Positions 53,730 through 61,880 are shown, numbered from the stretch's first letter. The stretch: 64,000 bases of DNA from Longispora albida DSM 44784 (GCF_000379825.1 NZ_KB903813.1:324292-388291), one strand, 5' to 3'. Notes: a model not told the origin generated them from the letters alone. Program-made: numbers and translations.

Positions 53730-56252
53730 GTGCGCAACGCGGAGGCGAAGCGGGACACGAGTGAGGGTCGGCTGTGGCTCGCTACGGCCGCCGCGGTTCT
53801 GTGCGCTGTGGCGCTGATCCTCCCTGTCGCGTATCGCTCCGAACACGAGGTCGAACCGCTTCTCGCTGTTCTCTTTTTCGTTTTCTTCTCCGTCGCCGAG
53901 CGGACCTTCCTGACCGTCGAGTTCCGTCGTCAGGTCTACGGATACAACGCGGTCGAATTCCCCCTTCTGCTCGCGCTCTTCTATCTTCCGCCCATCTGGG
54001 TTGTCATCACCCGGGTGCTGGGCGTGGCCGTCTCCTACGGATATCGGCAGCAGCCAGTCAAAGCGCTATTCAACATCGCGCAGCGCGGCGCCGGCACCGC
54101 CGTCGCCGGCCTGGTCATCCTTCCGCTGGCAGGCAAACTCGATGTGACGAATCCGGTGCACTGGATCGTCCTGATCGGAGCGGCCGAAGCCGGCAGCCTG
54201 GTCAGCATGGCGGCCGTCGCCGGGGTCCTGACCATCGCGCAGGGCTGGATGGGGTTCCGTTCGCTGGCCCGGGTGACGCTGCGCAACCAGATGGTGTGCA
54301 CGGTCAACGCCATCATCGGCCTGATCGTCCTCCTGGCGCTGAACACCTCGCTGTGGGCCATCGCCTGCCTGATAGTGCTCGGTGGCGTCGTCGGCGCCGC
54401 GTACAGGGCGTACCAGCGCTCGCTCCAGCAGCACAGGAGCCTGACAGAGCTGTACGACTTCACGCAGGCCGCCGCCCAGGCGCGCGAGTCCGGCAACCTC
54501 GCGGACGTCCTGCTCGTGCGGGCACGCAAACTCCTCAACGCCGAGTACGCGACACTGTGGTTGCCAGAGACCAAGCGGCACCCCGAGGTCCTGCTGACGG
54601 CCCGGATCGACGACAAGGGCCTCAGCGACCGGCCCGTCACGCCGACCTTGTTGCGTGCCAGGGCGATGGAGGTCGACAAGACTCTCGTGGTCGGCCCGAA
54701 GACCGGCGACGCCGACCTGCGCGCCCTGCTGGTCGAGAACGGCAAGAAGGACGTCATCGCGGTGCCGCTCCGCTCGGGTACGGCTGTGATCGGCACGCTC
54801 GAGGTCGTCGACCGGGTCGGTGACCTGAACACTTTCGACCCGCACGAGGTCCGTCTACTGGAGACGCTCGCTGCGCACGTCGCCGTCGCCGTCGAGAACT
54901 CGCGGCTCGTTGACCGGCTCCGGTTCGACGCGTACCACGACAGCCTGACCGGCCTGCCCAACCGGCGCCGCATGATCGCGATGCTCGAGGAGGCCGTGAA
55001 GATCAGTGCTCCCGACGTCGTGGCCGTCCTGCTGTTCGATGTGGACGGTATGCGCGACGTCAACGAGTCGATGGGCCACCAGGCCGGCGACAAACTGCTC
55101 GCCGAGGTGGCGCACCGGCTCCGGGAGCTGGCCCCGGCCGCGGCGCTCGTCGCCCGGGTCGGTGGCGACAAGTTCACCGTGATGCTGCGGGTCGAGACGA
55201 CGGCCGAGGCTGTCGAGCTGGCCGGCAAGCTCCGGGCGGCTCTCCAGGAGCCCATGCGGCTCGGCACACTCAACCTGGACGTGGACACGGCCGTCGGCCT
55301 GGCCATGCACCCGGAGCACGGCAGCGAGCCAGAGGTGCTGCTCCGCCGGGCCGATCTCGCTGTCCACGCGGCCAAGCAGACCAACTCGCACATCCAGCCG
55401 TTCCACCTGGCGCTGGAGTCGGGTTCCACCCGGCGGATCGGCCTGGCCGGCGACCTGCGCCGCGCACTGGACTCCGGCGAGCTGGAGGTCTACTTCCAGC
55501 CCAAGGTGGCCCTCGCCGACCGCAGGCTGGTCGGCGTCGAGTGCCTGGCCCGCTGGGAGCATCCGGCGCACGGCTCGGTGAGTCCTGGTGACTTCATCGC
55601 GGTCGCCGAGCACACGGGCCAGCTCGGCCGCCTGACCGAGGTGGTGCTCCGCGAGGGGCTGCGCCGGTGCCGGGAGTGGGCTGACGAGGGCCGCCCGCTC
55701 ACCGTCGCGGTGAACCTCTCTCCGCGTACCCTGATCGACCCCGACTTCCCCGCGCAGGTCGGCGAGCTGCTGACCGAGTACGGGGTGCCGCCGGAGCGGC
55801 TCACGCTGGAGATCACGGAAGACGGCATGGTGGCCGGCCCTGACCGGCCGATGCCGACCCTGCACCGCCTCCACGATCTCGGCGTCCGGCTCTCCGTCGA
55901 CGACTTCGGCACCGGCTACTCGTCCCTGTCGTACCTGCGCCGGCTGCCCGTGCACGAGGTCAAGGTCGACCGGATGTTCGTGCAGGGCATGGCGACCGAC
56001 CCGGGTGACCTGGCGATCGTCCGCGCCGTGGTCGACCTGAGCCGCCACTTCGGGCTCAGCGTCGTCGCCGAGGGTGTGGAGAGCGAGCTCACCCTGGCGC
56101 TGCTGGAGGAGATGGGCTGCGACGTCGGGCAGGGCTTCCTGTTCAGCCGTCCGCTGCCGTACGAGCGGCTGGAGACGTGGTTCGCCGCCCAGACCATCAC
56201 CGAGGAGGCGTCGTTCGGCGGGGCCGTCCGGCGGCTCCGCGCGGTGCCGTAG
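53730..56252 (+). CDS. Membrane GAF-GGDEF-EAL protein (probable c-di-GMP phosphodiesterase)
   Basis: The 840-residue protein has about six N-terminal helices (residues 15-225), a GAF-like domain (~240-395), a GGDEF domain (~400-555) and an EAL domain (~570-820). The GGDEF motif is GGDKF (478-482), with Lys for the catalytic Glu and no upstream RxxD inhibitory site, so cyclase activity is unlikely. The EAL side keeps Glu604 (ECL), NLSPRTL, LEITEDG, DDFGTG (724-729), KVDRMF, EGVES and DVGQGF, so c-di-GMP hydrolysis is likely. The start is GTG with GAGG about 8 nt upstream. The peptide gene 52 bp upstream may encode its ligand. Confidence 0.92.
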   Translation: MRNAEAKRDTSEGRLWLATAAAVLCAVALILPVAYRSEHEVEPLLAVLFFVFFSVAERTFLTVEFRRQVYGYNAVEFPLLLALFYLPPIWVVITRVLGVAVSYGYRQQPVKALFNIAQRGAGTAVAGLVILPLAGKLDVTNPVHWIVLIGAAEAGSLVSMAAVAGVLTIAQGWMGFRSLARVTLRNQMVCTVNAIIGLIVLLALNTSLWAIACLIVLGGVVGAAYRAYQRSLQQHRSLTELYDFTQAAAQARESGNLADVLLVRARKLLNAEYATLWLPETKRHPEVLLTARIDDKGLSDRPVTPTLLRARAMEVDKTLVVGPKTGDADLRALLVENGKKDVIAVPLRSGTAVIGTLEVVDRVGDLNTFDPHEVRLLETLAAHVAVAVENSRLVDRLRFDAYHDSLTGLPNRRRMIAMLEEAVKISAPDVVAVLLFDVDGMRDVNESMGHQAGDKLLAEVAHRLRELAPAAALVARVGGDKFTVMLRVETTAEAVELAGKLRAALQEPMRLGTLNLDVDTAVGLAMHPEHGSEPEVLLRRADLAVHAAKQTNSHIQPFHLALESGSTRRIGLAGDLRRALDSGELEVYFQPKVALADRRLVGVECLARWEHPAHGSVSPGDFIAVAEHTGQLGRLTEVVLREGLRRCREWADEGRPLTVAVNLSPRTLIDPDFPAQVGELLTEYGVPPERLTLEITEDGMVAGPDRPMPTLHRLHDLGVRLSVDDFGTGYSSLSYLRRLPVHEVKVDRMFVQGMATDPGDLAIVRAVVDLSRHFGLSVVAEGVESELTLALLEEMGCDVGQGFLFSRPLPYERLETWFAAQTITEEASFGGAVRRLRAVP

Positions 56253-56310
56253 CCCGCCCAGCCCGTCATAGCGCTCTGACCTGCGGTTTTACCGCGCGTG
56301 CCCCCTCGTT

Positions 56311-56339
56311 TTGCGCGGTGGCGGCGTGGTGTGTATGGT
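56311..56339 (+). promoter_or_regulatory. Promoter of the tRNA-Thr/tRNA-Met unit
   Basis: TTGCGC (56311-56316) and TATGGT (56334-56339) are separated by 17 bp, and the tRNA begins 28 bp after the -10. Confidence 0.5.
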
Positions 56340-56367
56340 TACCCGTGTTCGCTTCACGAAGCGGAAC

Positions 56368-56440
56368 GCCCCTTTAGCTCAGTCGGCAGAGCGTCTCCAT
56401 GGTAAGGAGAAGGTCTACGGTTCGATTCCGTAAAGGGGCT
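56368..56440 (+). tRNA. tRNA-Thr (anticodon GGT)
   Basis: A 73-nt cloverleaf with acceptor GCCCCTT/AAGGGGC, anticodon stem TCTCC/GGAGA with loop ATGGTAA, and T-loop GTTCGATTC. CCA is not encoded. Its place upstream of tRNA-Met and rpmG is conserved in actinobacteria. Confidence 0.96.
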
Positions 56441-56494
56441 CTTCGCTTGCCGGGGTAACCCGGGAAGTTGCAGGCAGGCTCGTTGGCCTGGCTT

Positions 56495-56567
56495 GGCGGT
56501 GTAGCTCAGATGGCAGAGCAAGCGGCTCATAATCGCTGTGTCGCCGGTTCAAGTCCGGCCACCGCTA
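56495..56567 (+). tRNA. tRNA-Met (anticodon CAT)
   Basis: A 73-nt cloverleaf with acceptor GGCGGTG/CACCGCT (first pair G-T), anticodon loop CTCATAA and T-loop GTTCAAGTC. It lacks initiator features such as three consecutive G-C pairs in the anticodon stem, so it is the elongator type. A lysidine-modified Ile tRNA with CAT cannot be fully excluded, but the neighbourhood favours Met. Confidence 0.93.
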
Positions 56568-56573
56568 CTGCGG

Positions 56574-56598
56574 CGGGCGCCACAGGCGCCCGATTTTT
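56574..56598 (+). terminator. Rho-independent terminator after tRNA-Met
   Basis: A perfect 8-bp stem, CGGGCGCC/GGCGCCCG, with loop ACA and a following ATTTTT tract. Confidence 0.85.
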
Positions 56599-56666
56599 AT
56601 GTCCGCGAGTATGCGGGTAGGCTGTGATACCGGCTAACCCGTGATCCAAGCAGGAAAGGCACTCCC

Positions 56667-56834
56667 GTGGCCAAGGCGACCGACGTACGACCGAAGATCA
56701 CTATGGCTTGCGTGGACTGCAAGGAGCGGAACTACATCACGAAGAAGAACCGGCGGAACGACCCCGACCGGATCGAGCTGAAGAAGTTCTGCCCGCGCTG
56801 CGGCAAGCACACCGCGCACCGCGAGACGCGCTAA
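56667..56834 (+). CDS. rpmG: 50S ribosomal protein L33
   Basis: The 55-residue protein ([18 protein letters not shown] ...) has the zinc-ribbon cysteines Cys15, Cys18, Cys42 and Cys45 ([17 protein letters not shown]), so it is the zinc-containing form of L33. The GTG start has AGGAAAGG upstream, and a -10-like TAGGCT lies at 56618-56623. The order tRNA-Thr, tRNA-Met, rpmG, hydratases is the same as in mycobacteria. A 13-bp terminator follows. Confidence 0.95.
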   Translation: MAKATDVRPKITMACVDCKERNYITKKNRRNDPDRIELKKFCPRCGKHTAHRETR

Positions 56835-56863
56835 CTCTCAGCTCGTCAGCTCAAGCTTCTGGA

Positions 56864-56894
56864 AGCGCCGCCCACCGGCAAGGTGGGCGGCGCT
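56864..56894 (+). terminator. Terminator after rpmG
   Basis: A 13-bp perfect stem, AGCGCCGCCCACC with GGTGGGCGGCGCT, loop GGCAA, followed by TTCGCG. Confidence 0.8.
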
Positions 56895-56915
56895 TTCGCG
56901 TTGCCCCCAGTTCCC

Positions 56916-56921
56916 TAGGAT
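56916..56921 (+). promoter_or_regulatory. -10 element of a leaderless promoter for the hydratase pair
   Basis: TAGGAT ends 8 bp before the ATG at 56930, with no Shine-Dalgarno between. Confidence 0.5.
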
Positions 56922-56929
56922 GGTGTGCC

Positions 56930-57367
56930 ATGCCACTCGACCAGTCCCTCGTGGGCACCACATACCCGCCGACCTCGCCGTACGAGGTGGGCCGGGAGAA
57001 GATCCGCGAGTTCGCCGACGCGATCGGCGACCCCAGCCCGGCCTTCCGCGAGCCGGAGGCCGCCCGCAAGCTCGGGTACCCGGATGTGATCGCCCCGCCG
57101 ACCTTCCCGATCGTGCTGACCCTCGACGCCAGCATGGTCGTCCTTGAGCAGCTCGGCGTGCAGCTCCGTGAGGTACTGCACCGTGAGCAGCGCTTCGAGT
57201 ACGCCCGCCCGGTGACGGCAGGGGACCAGCTGACCTGCGTGGTGGCGGTGGAGAGCATCAAGAGCCTGGCCGGTAACGACATCCTGACCACCCGCACGGA
57301 CGTGCTGGCCGGCGAGGAGCGCGTCGTGGCGGTCTGGTCCACCCTGGTTGTGCGAGGAGAAGCGTGA
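56930..57367 (+). CDS. MaoC-like dehydratase, HadA-type subunit
   Basis: The 145-residue hot-dog-fold protein is of the FAS1_DH/HadA group, with YPPTSPYEVGREKIREFADA and HREQRFEYARPVTAGDQLT. In mycobacteria HadA pairs with catalytic HadB in the FAS-II dehydratase that acts on 3-hydroxyacyl-ACP. It sits at the same position between rpmG and tRNA-Trp here. The stop overlaps the next gene start as GTGA, implying a heterodimer. No third gene (hadC) is present. The exact acyl substrate in this organism is unknown. Confidence 0.87.
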   Translation: MPLDQSLVGTTYPPTSPYEVGREKIREFADAIGDPSPAFREPEAARKLGYPDVIAPPTFPIVLTLDASMVVLEQLGVQLREVLHREQRFEYARPVTAGDQLTCVVAVESIKSLAGNDILTTRTDVLAGEERVVAVWSTLVVRGEA

Positions 57368-57768
57368 TGCTGGAGACCGGTGCCGTACTGCCCGAGCGGG
57401 CCTTCCGGATCACGCGTGCCGATCTGGTGCGCTACGCCGGCGCCTCTGGTGACTTCAACCCGATCCACTGGAGCGACCGGGTGGCCGCCGAGGCCGGACT
57501 GCCGGGTGTCATCGGGCACGGCATGCTGACGATGGCGCTCGCGGCGCGTGCGGTGACCGAGTGGACGGGTGATCCGGGGGCGCTCGTCGCGTACACGGTG
57601 AAGTTCACCAAGCCCGTCGAGGTGCCGGACGACGAGCAGGGCGCAGAGCTGGCAGTGTCCGGGGTCGTCAAGAAGGTCGAAGGCGGCGTCGCCCAGGTCG
57701 ACCTGACTGTCTCCGCGGCTGGCGAGCGGGTCCTGACCGCAGCCCGCGCCCAGGTCAGAGCAGGTTAG
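57364..57768 (+). CDS. MaoC-like dehydratase, HadB-type catalytic subunit
   Basis: The 134-residue protein carries the R-specific hydratase motif YAGASGDFNPIHWSD, with the catalytic Asp and His, followed by VIGHGML. It is thus the catalytic partner of the upstream HadA-type protein. GTG at 57364 overlaps the upstream stop; ATG at 57367 is an alternative. Its stop abuts the stop of the convergent sigma-like gene. Confidence 0.88.
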   Translation: MMLETGAVLPERAFRITRADLVRYAGASGDFNPIHWSDRVAAEAGLPGVIGHGMLTMALAARAVTEWTGDPGALVAYTVKFTKPVEVPDDEQGAELAVSGVVKKVEGGVAQVDLTVSAAGERVLTAARAQVRAG

Positions 57769-59022
57769 TCAGCACACGTTGATCGACTGCTTGGCGCTGT
57801 TCAGCGTCCTGCCGTCGGGCAGCGTGGCCTCGACCCACCACAGGGTCGGGACGTAACCCCAGCTCGATTCGGCCCACTGACCGTTCGAGAAGGACATGCT
57901 TTCCCGGTACTTGCCGGAGCTGTCCTCCAGCCGCAGGTACATCCGGCTGGCCGTCCCGCCGCTGAGCGTGGCCGTCATGGTGAAGCTCTGCCAGCCGCCC
58001 TGGCACTTGCTGGCCGCGACACCCGCGTTCAGCACAGGCCCGGACACGGTGCTCGCCGAGGGTGTGGCGGATGGTGACGTGCCGCTGGGGGAGGCTGAGG
58101 GCGGCCTGGTGGCGCTGGGAGCCGCCGAGGGTGTCGCGGACTTCGACGGCGTGGGTTTGGCGCTCTTGCTCGGGCTGGCGCTGGCCCGTGCCGTACCGAG
58201 CGCGCCGCTCGGGCTCGGCGCCCGCTCCGGCAGGTAGTCCGGCATCGCCTCGGTGCTCCTGGGGCCGGGCGGCATCTCCTCGGCGGACCGGCTGGCGATC
58301 ACAGCCCCGGTACCGAGCAGCAGCGTCGCCGCCACGCTCACCCCGATCGCCGTCCAGCGCACTCCTGACCGCCTGGGCCGGGCGCTGGGCTGGCGGGGAT
58401 ACCCGTTCTGGTCGAGCGGGCCGACCCGGCGCGCCACCTCGGCGAGCAGACCCGGCACGGTGTTGTCCCTGGTCCGGCGTAATCGGGTCCACAGTTCGCC
58501 GCTGGCTGCCGGGAACGGCAGCGCCGCCCACTCCCCGAACAGCCCGGCCGGCGCGCCCGTCCTGCGGATCTTGCCCATGACCCGGCTCAGCTTCGTACCG
58601 GCAGCCGACGGGCTCTGCCCCGTGATCAGGCCGATCTCCGCAGGGGTGAAGCCGTGCCGGACGCTGAGTTCCGCGAGCTCCTGCTCCTCGGCGTTCAGCC
58701 CGGCCATCGCCTCGTGCACGGCGGCTGTGACCGCCCCGGCGTGCAGTACCGAGCCGAGTTCAACGGTCGCGGTGCTCAGCCCGCCCGGCTCCCACGCCGC
58801 TGCGCGGTGCGGCCGGGCGAGGCACTCGTGCCTGCCGAGCGCGTACAGCCAGGGCCGCAGGTCGGCCGGCGGCTCCAGCTCACCGGCGATCACGAACGCG
58901 TCGTGGACGGCGTCGACAGCGGCGGCCGGGTCGGCGGCCACGGTCAGGCAGTACGCGTAGAGGCGGTCCGCGTGTTCCCGGAAGGCCCGTTCGAGGCCTA
59001 CGGGGTCGGCGAGGTCGCTCAT
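57769..59022 (-). CDS. Sigma-70-like protein tethered to the membrane with an external domain
   Basis: The 417-residue protein has degenerate sigma region 2 (about 10-75, FREHADRLYAYCLTVAADPA ... VHDAFVIAG) and region 4 (~110-152, LNAEEQELAELSVRHGF with SAAGTKLSRVMGKIR), then one membrane helix (~222-243), a long Ser/Pro/Lys/Ala linker (~265-325) and an external beta-rich domain with two cysteines (KCQGGWQSFTMTATLSGG ... INVC). A sigma-like part fixed to the membrane suggests signal-dependent release or a non-transcriptional role. The ATG at 59022 is chosen because a -10 lies 8 nt upstream. Confidence 0.82.
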   Translation of the reverse strand: MSDLADPVGLERAFREHADRLYAYCLTVAADPAAAVDAVHDAFVIAGELEPPADLRPWLYALGRHECLARPHRAAAWEPGGLSTATVELGSVLHAGAVTAAVHEAMAGLNAEEQELAELSVRHGFTPAEIGLITGQSPSAAGTKLSRVMGKIRRTGAPAGLFGEWAALPFPAASGELWTRLRRTRDNTVPGLLAEVARRVGPLDQNGYPRQPSARPRRSGVRWTAIGVSVAATLLLGTGAVIASRSAEEMPPGPRSTEAMPDYLPERAPSPSGALGTARASASPSKSAKPTPSKSATPSAAPSATRPPSASPSGTSPSATPSASTVSGPVLNAGVAASKCQGGWQSFTMTATLSGGTASRMYLRLEDSSGKYRESMSFSNGQWAESSWGYVPTLWWVEATLPDGRTLNSAKQSINVC

Positions 59023-59030
59023 GGGCTCAG

Positions 59031-59036
59031 ACCGTA
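59031..59036 (-). promoter_or_regulatory. -10 element of the membrane-tethered sigma-like gene
   Basis: TACGGT on the minus strand, 8 nt before the ATG at 59022, giving a leaderless transcript. Confidence 0.4.
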
Positions 59037-59107
59037 GCCCGAGTCCGTGCTCAGAAGCCAGGCACGGCATCGTTTCGATCTCGGGTATGGCGGAGTGGCG
59101 ACCCGAG

Positions 59108-59137
59108 TTGGGAGAATCGCCGCCGTACCCGTACACT
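59108..59137 (+). promoter_or_regulatory. Promoter upstream of tRNA-Trp/secE/nusG
   Basis: TTGGGA (59108-59113) and TACACT (59132-59137) are spaced by 18 bp, about 100 bp before tRNA-Trp. Confidence 0.45.
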
Positions 59138-59238
59138 GGTCGACCTAGGGGTGAGTGGCCCCTGCTCCAGCCTGTGCTGAGCAGGAAGATCTCGCCCTTA
59201 GACGCGGAGCACGAGTCTCGATGACTCGGGTGACGCGA

Positions 59239-59311
59239 AGGGGTGTGGCGCAATTGGCAGCGCAGCGGTCTCCAAAACCGCAGGTTGCAGGTTCGAGTCC
59301 TGTCGCCCCTG
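59239..59311 (+). tRNA. tRNA-Trp (anticodon CCA)
   Basis: A 73-nt cloverleaf with acceptor AGGGGTG/CGCCCCT, anticodon loop TCCAAAA and T-loop GTTCGAGTC; discriminator G. It precedes secE as in most actinobacteria. Confidence 0.96.
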
Positions 59312-59392
59312 CGTCGAGCACTGTCCGGTGTTGCCTGAGATGGAAACAGCGCAGGCCATGTTGGCCGGCGTGGAGCGCAACGGAGAGAGCAG

Positions 59393-59800
59393 ATGGCCGA
59401 GAGCAAGCGGCGCGACAACGACGCCGACCTCAGCGAGGACAACACCCTCGGCGAGACCGCTGAAGCTGAGGCTGCTGGCGAATCTCTCGACGAGAGCGCG
59501 GATTCCGGGGACAAGGCTCCCGCTGCCTCGGGCAAGGCGGACAAAGCTCGCAGCTCTTCGGATAAGGTGGACAAGAAGGCCACCGAAGGCCGGGGTAACC
59601 CGTTCAGCCGCCTGGGCCGCTTCATCCGTGAGGTCGTCGCCGAGCTGCGCAAGGTGATCTGGCCCACGCGCAAGGAGCTGCTGACCTACACCAGCGTCGT
59701 CGTCGTCTTCGTCGCTGTGATGCTGACGATCGTCGCGCTGCTGGACCTCGGCTTCGCCAAGGCCGTGCTGTGGGCCTTCGGCAACGGGACGAAGAAGTAA
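59393..59800 (+). CDS. secE: Preprotein translocase subunit SecE
   Basis: The 135-residue protein has a ~75-residue charged N-terminal extension, then the SecE core: RFIREVVAELRKVIWPTRKE and a single membrane helix (TYTSVVVVFVAVMLTIVALL). SecE clamps the SecYEG channel together. The long acidic/lysine-rich N-terminus is typical of actinobacteria. nusG follows 21 bp later. Confidence 0.96.
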   Translation: MAESKRRDNDADLSEDNTLGETAEAEAAGESLDESADSGDKAPAASGKADKARSSSDKVDKKATEGRGNPFSRLGRFIREVVAELRKVIWPTRKELLTYTSVVVVFVAVMLTIVALLDLGFAKAVLWAFGNGTKK

Positions 59801-59821
59801 CCGAGAAAGAAGAGAGCCAGC

Positions 59822-60538
59822 GTGCCTGAGTACGACGAGACCACCGAGATCGCTGCCGAGCAGGCGCCGGTCGAGGAGCCGTCCGAGACCGAAGAGGCCG
59901 ACGAGGCTGCCGCCGAGCTGGCCGCGCCCGTCGTCTCGGACGACGAGGACGACGAGGACCCGGTCAAGGCGCTGCGCGAGGCTCTGCGGTACGCGCCCGG
60001 CGACTGGTATGTCGTGCACTCCTACGCCGGGTACGAGAACAAGGTCAAGACCAACCTCGAGACCCGCATCCAGTCGCTCGACATGGAGGAGTTCATCTTC
60101 CAGGTCGAGGTGCCGACCCGTGAAGAGGTCGAGGTCAAGAACGGCAAGCGCCAGCAGGTGATGTCGAAGGTCTTCCCCGGCTACATCCTCGTCCGGATGG
60201 AGCTGACGCCGGAGTCGTACTCCTGTGTGCGCAACACGCCTGGTGTGACTGGTTTCGTCGGCGCCACCGACCGGGCGGACCGCCCGGCCCCGCTGTCGCT
60301 CGACGAGGTCCTCAAGTGGCTCGCGCCCGCCGTGCAGGAAAAGAAGAAGAAGCCTGAGGTCAAGGTTCTCGACTTCGAGGTCGGTGACTCGGTCACCGTC
60401 ACCGACGGCGCCTTCTCCTCGATGCCGGCCACGATCTCCGAGATCAACGCCGACCAGCAGAAGCTCAAGGTTCTGGTGTCCATCTTCGGCCGTGAGACCC
60501 CGGTCGAGCTGAACTTCAACCAGGTCGCGAAGATCTGA
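59822..60538 (+). CDS. nusG: Transcription termination/antitermination factor NusG
   Basis: The 238-residue protein has an acidic N-terminal extension (~60 residues), the NGN domain ([44 protein letters not shown]) and a C-terminal KOW domain (~183-238, [12 protein letters not shown]). It binds RNA polymerase and couples it to Rho or the ribosome. The GTG start has AGAGAGCCAG upstream. Confidence 0.96.
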   Translation: MPEYDETTEIAAEQAPVEEPSETEEADEAAAELAAPVVSDDEDDEDPVKALREALRYAPGDWYVVHSYAGYENKVKTNLETRIQSLDMEEFIFQVEVPTREEVEVKNGKRQQVMSKVFPGYILVRMELTPESYSCVRNTPGVTGFVGATDRADRPAPLSLDEVLKWLAPAVQEKKKKPEVKVLDFEVGDSVTVTDGAFSSMPATISEINADQQKLKVLVSIFGRETPVELNFNQVAKI

Positions 60539-60557
60539 CACCAGCTAAGGTAGATGT

Positions 60558-60579
60558 CCCCGGGCAGTTCAGCCCGGGG
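60558..60579 (+). terminator. Short hairpin between nusG and rplK
   Basis: An 8-bp stem, CCCCGGGC with GCCCGGGG, and a 6-nt loop. It may attenuate rather than fully stop transcription, because rplK follows closely in a conserved operon. Confidence 0.45.
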
Positions 60580-60605
60580 GTTATCACAAGCCCAGGAAGT
60601 AAGAC

Positions 60606-61040
60606 ATGCCTCCGAAGAAGAAGAAGCTCGTCACGACTTTCACGCTCCAGCTTCCCGCTGGCCAGGCCACCCCGGCCCCGCCGGTCGGCCCGGCGCTGGG
60701 TCAGCACGGCGTGAACATCATGGAGTTCTGCAAGGCGTACAACGCGCAGAGCGAGAGCCAGCGCGGCGACATCGTGCCCGCCGAGATCAGCGTCTACGAG
60801 GACCGGACCTTCTCGTTCGTCCTGAAGACGCCGCCGGCCGCGCGCCTGATCCTGAAGGCCGCCGGTGTGGCCAAGGGTTCCGGCGAGCCGCACAAGACCA
60901 AGGTCGCGCAGCTCACGCAGGCCCAGGTCCGGGACATCGCCGAGAAGAAGATGCCCGACCTGAACGCCAACGACATCGACGCCGCCATGAAGATCATCGC
61001 GGGCACCGCCCGTCAGATGGGCATCACGGTCGCCGAGTAG
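60606..61040 (+). CDS. rplK: 50S ribosomal protein L11
   Basis: The 144-residue protein ([18 protein letters not shown] ..., [20 protein letters not shown]) is a standard L11, the target of thiopeptide antibiotics and the sensor for RelA. Sequence and length are normal. Confidence 0.98.
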   Translation: MPPKKKKLVTTFTLQLPAGQATPAPPVGPALGQHGVNIMEFCKAYNAQSESQRGDIVPAEISVYEDRTFSFVLKTPPAARLILKAAGVAKGSGEPHKTKVAQLTQAQVRDIAEKKMPDLNANDIDAAMKIIAGTARQMGITVAE

Positions 61041-61114
61041 TACGCGTTACGTACCGCCCCGCAGTTCGTGGGAGGGCCTCGAAGGCCCGCCAGACACCAC
61101 AGGAGTTTTGAGAA

Positions 61115-61831
61115 ATGGCGCTTGGAAAGAACTACCGCAAGGCTGCCGAGCAGATCGACAGCTCGAAGCTGTACGTCCCCGCCGAGGCGATCAAGCTGGC
61201 CAAGGCTGTCAGCTCCGCCAAGTTCGACGAGACCGTCGAGGTCTCGATGCGGATCGGCGTCGACCCCCGCAAGGCGGACCAGATGGTCCGCGGCACGGTC
61301 AACCTGCCGCACGGCACGGGTAAGACCGCCCGCGTGATCGTGTTCGCCGCTGGCGCCAAGGCCGAAGAGGCTGTGGCTGCCGGTGCTGACGAGGTCGGCT
61401 CCGACGAGCTCGTCGCCCGGATCCAGGGTGGCTGGCTGGACTTCGACGCCGCGATCGCGACGCCGGACCAGATGGCCAAGATCGGCCGGATCGCGCGGAT
61501 TCTGGGCCCGCGCGGCCTCATGCCGAACCCGAAGACCGGCACCGTGACGATGGACGTCACCAAGGCGATCAACGAGATCAAGGGTGGCAAGATCACCTTC
61601 CGGGTGGACAAGCACTCGAACCTGCACCTGATCATCGGCAAGGCGTCCTTCGACGAGGCCAAGCTCGTCGACAACTACGCCGCCGTGCTCGACGAGGTGC
61701 TGCGGGCCAAGCCGTCTGCCGCCAAGGGCAAGTACCTGAAGAAGGTCACCGTCTCCACGACGATGGGCCCGGGCGTTCAGATCGACCCGAACGTGACCCG
61801 CAACCTGCACGACGTTCCGGCTGAGGCGTAA
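61115..61831 (+). CDS. rplA: 50S ribosomal protein L1
   Basis: The 238-residue protein shows the L1 signature ([19 protein letters not shown]) and normal length. L1 can repress its own operon by binding its mRNA in other bacteria. AGGAG lies about 10 nt before the ATG, and a strong Rho-independent terminator follows. Confidence 0.98.
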   Translation: MALGKNYRKAAEQIDSSKLYVPAEAIKLAKAVSSAKFDETVEVSMRIGVDPRKADQMVRGTVNLPHGTGKTARVIVFAAGAKAEEAVAAGADEVGSDELVARIQGGWLDFDAAIATPDQMAKIGRIARILGPRGLMPNPKTGTVTMDVTKAINEIKGGKITFRVDKHSNLHLIIGKASFDEAKLVDNYAAVLDEVLRAKPSAAKGKYLKKVTVSTTMGPGVQIDPNVTRNLHDVPAEA

Positions 61832-61847
61832 GTCTCGCTGTAGCTAG

Positions 61848-61880
61848 AAAAGGCACCCTGGGCGACCAGGGTGCCTTTTT
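61848..61880 (+). terminator. Rho-independent terminator after rplA
   Basis: A 14-bp perfect stem, AAAAGGCACCCTGG with CCAGGGTGCCTTTT, a GCGA-type loop and a T5 tract. Confidence 0.92.

Noticed and set aside
56495-56567. Initiator tRNA-Met
   Set aside because: The anticodon stem lacks the run of three G-C pairs typical of initiator tRNA, so it was called elongator.
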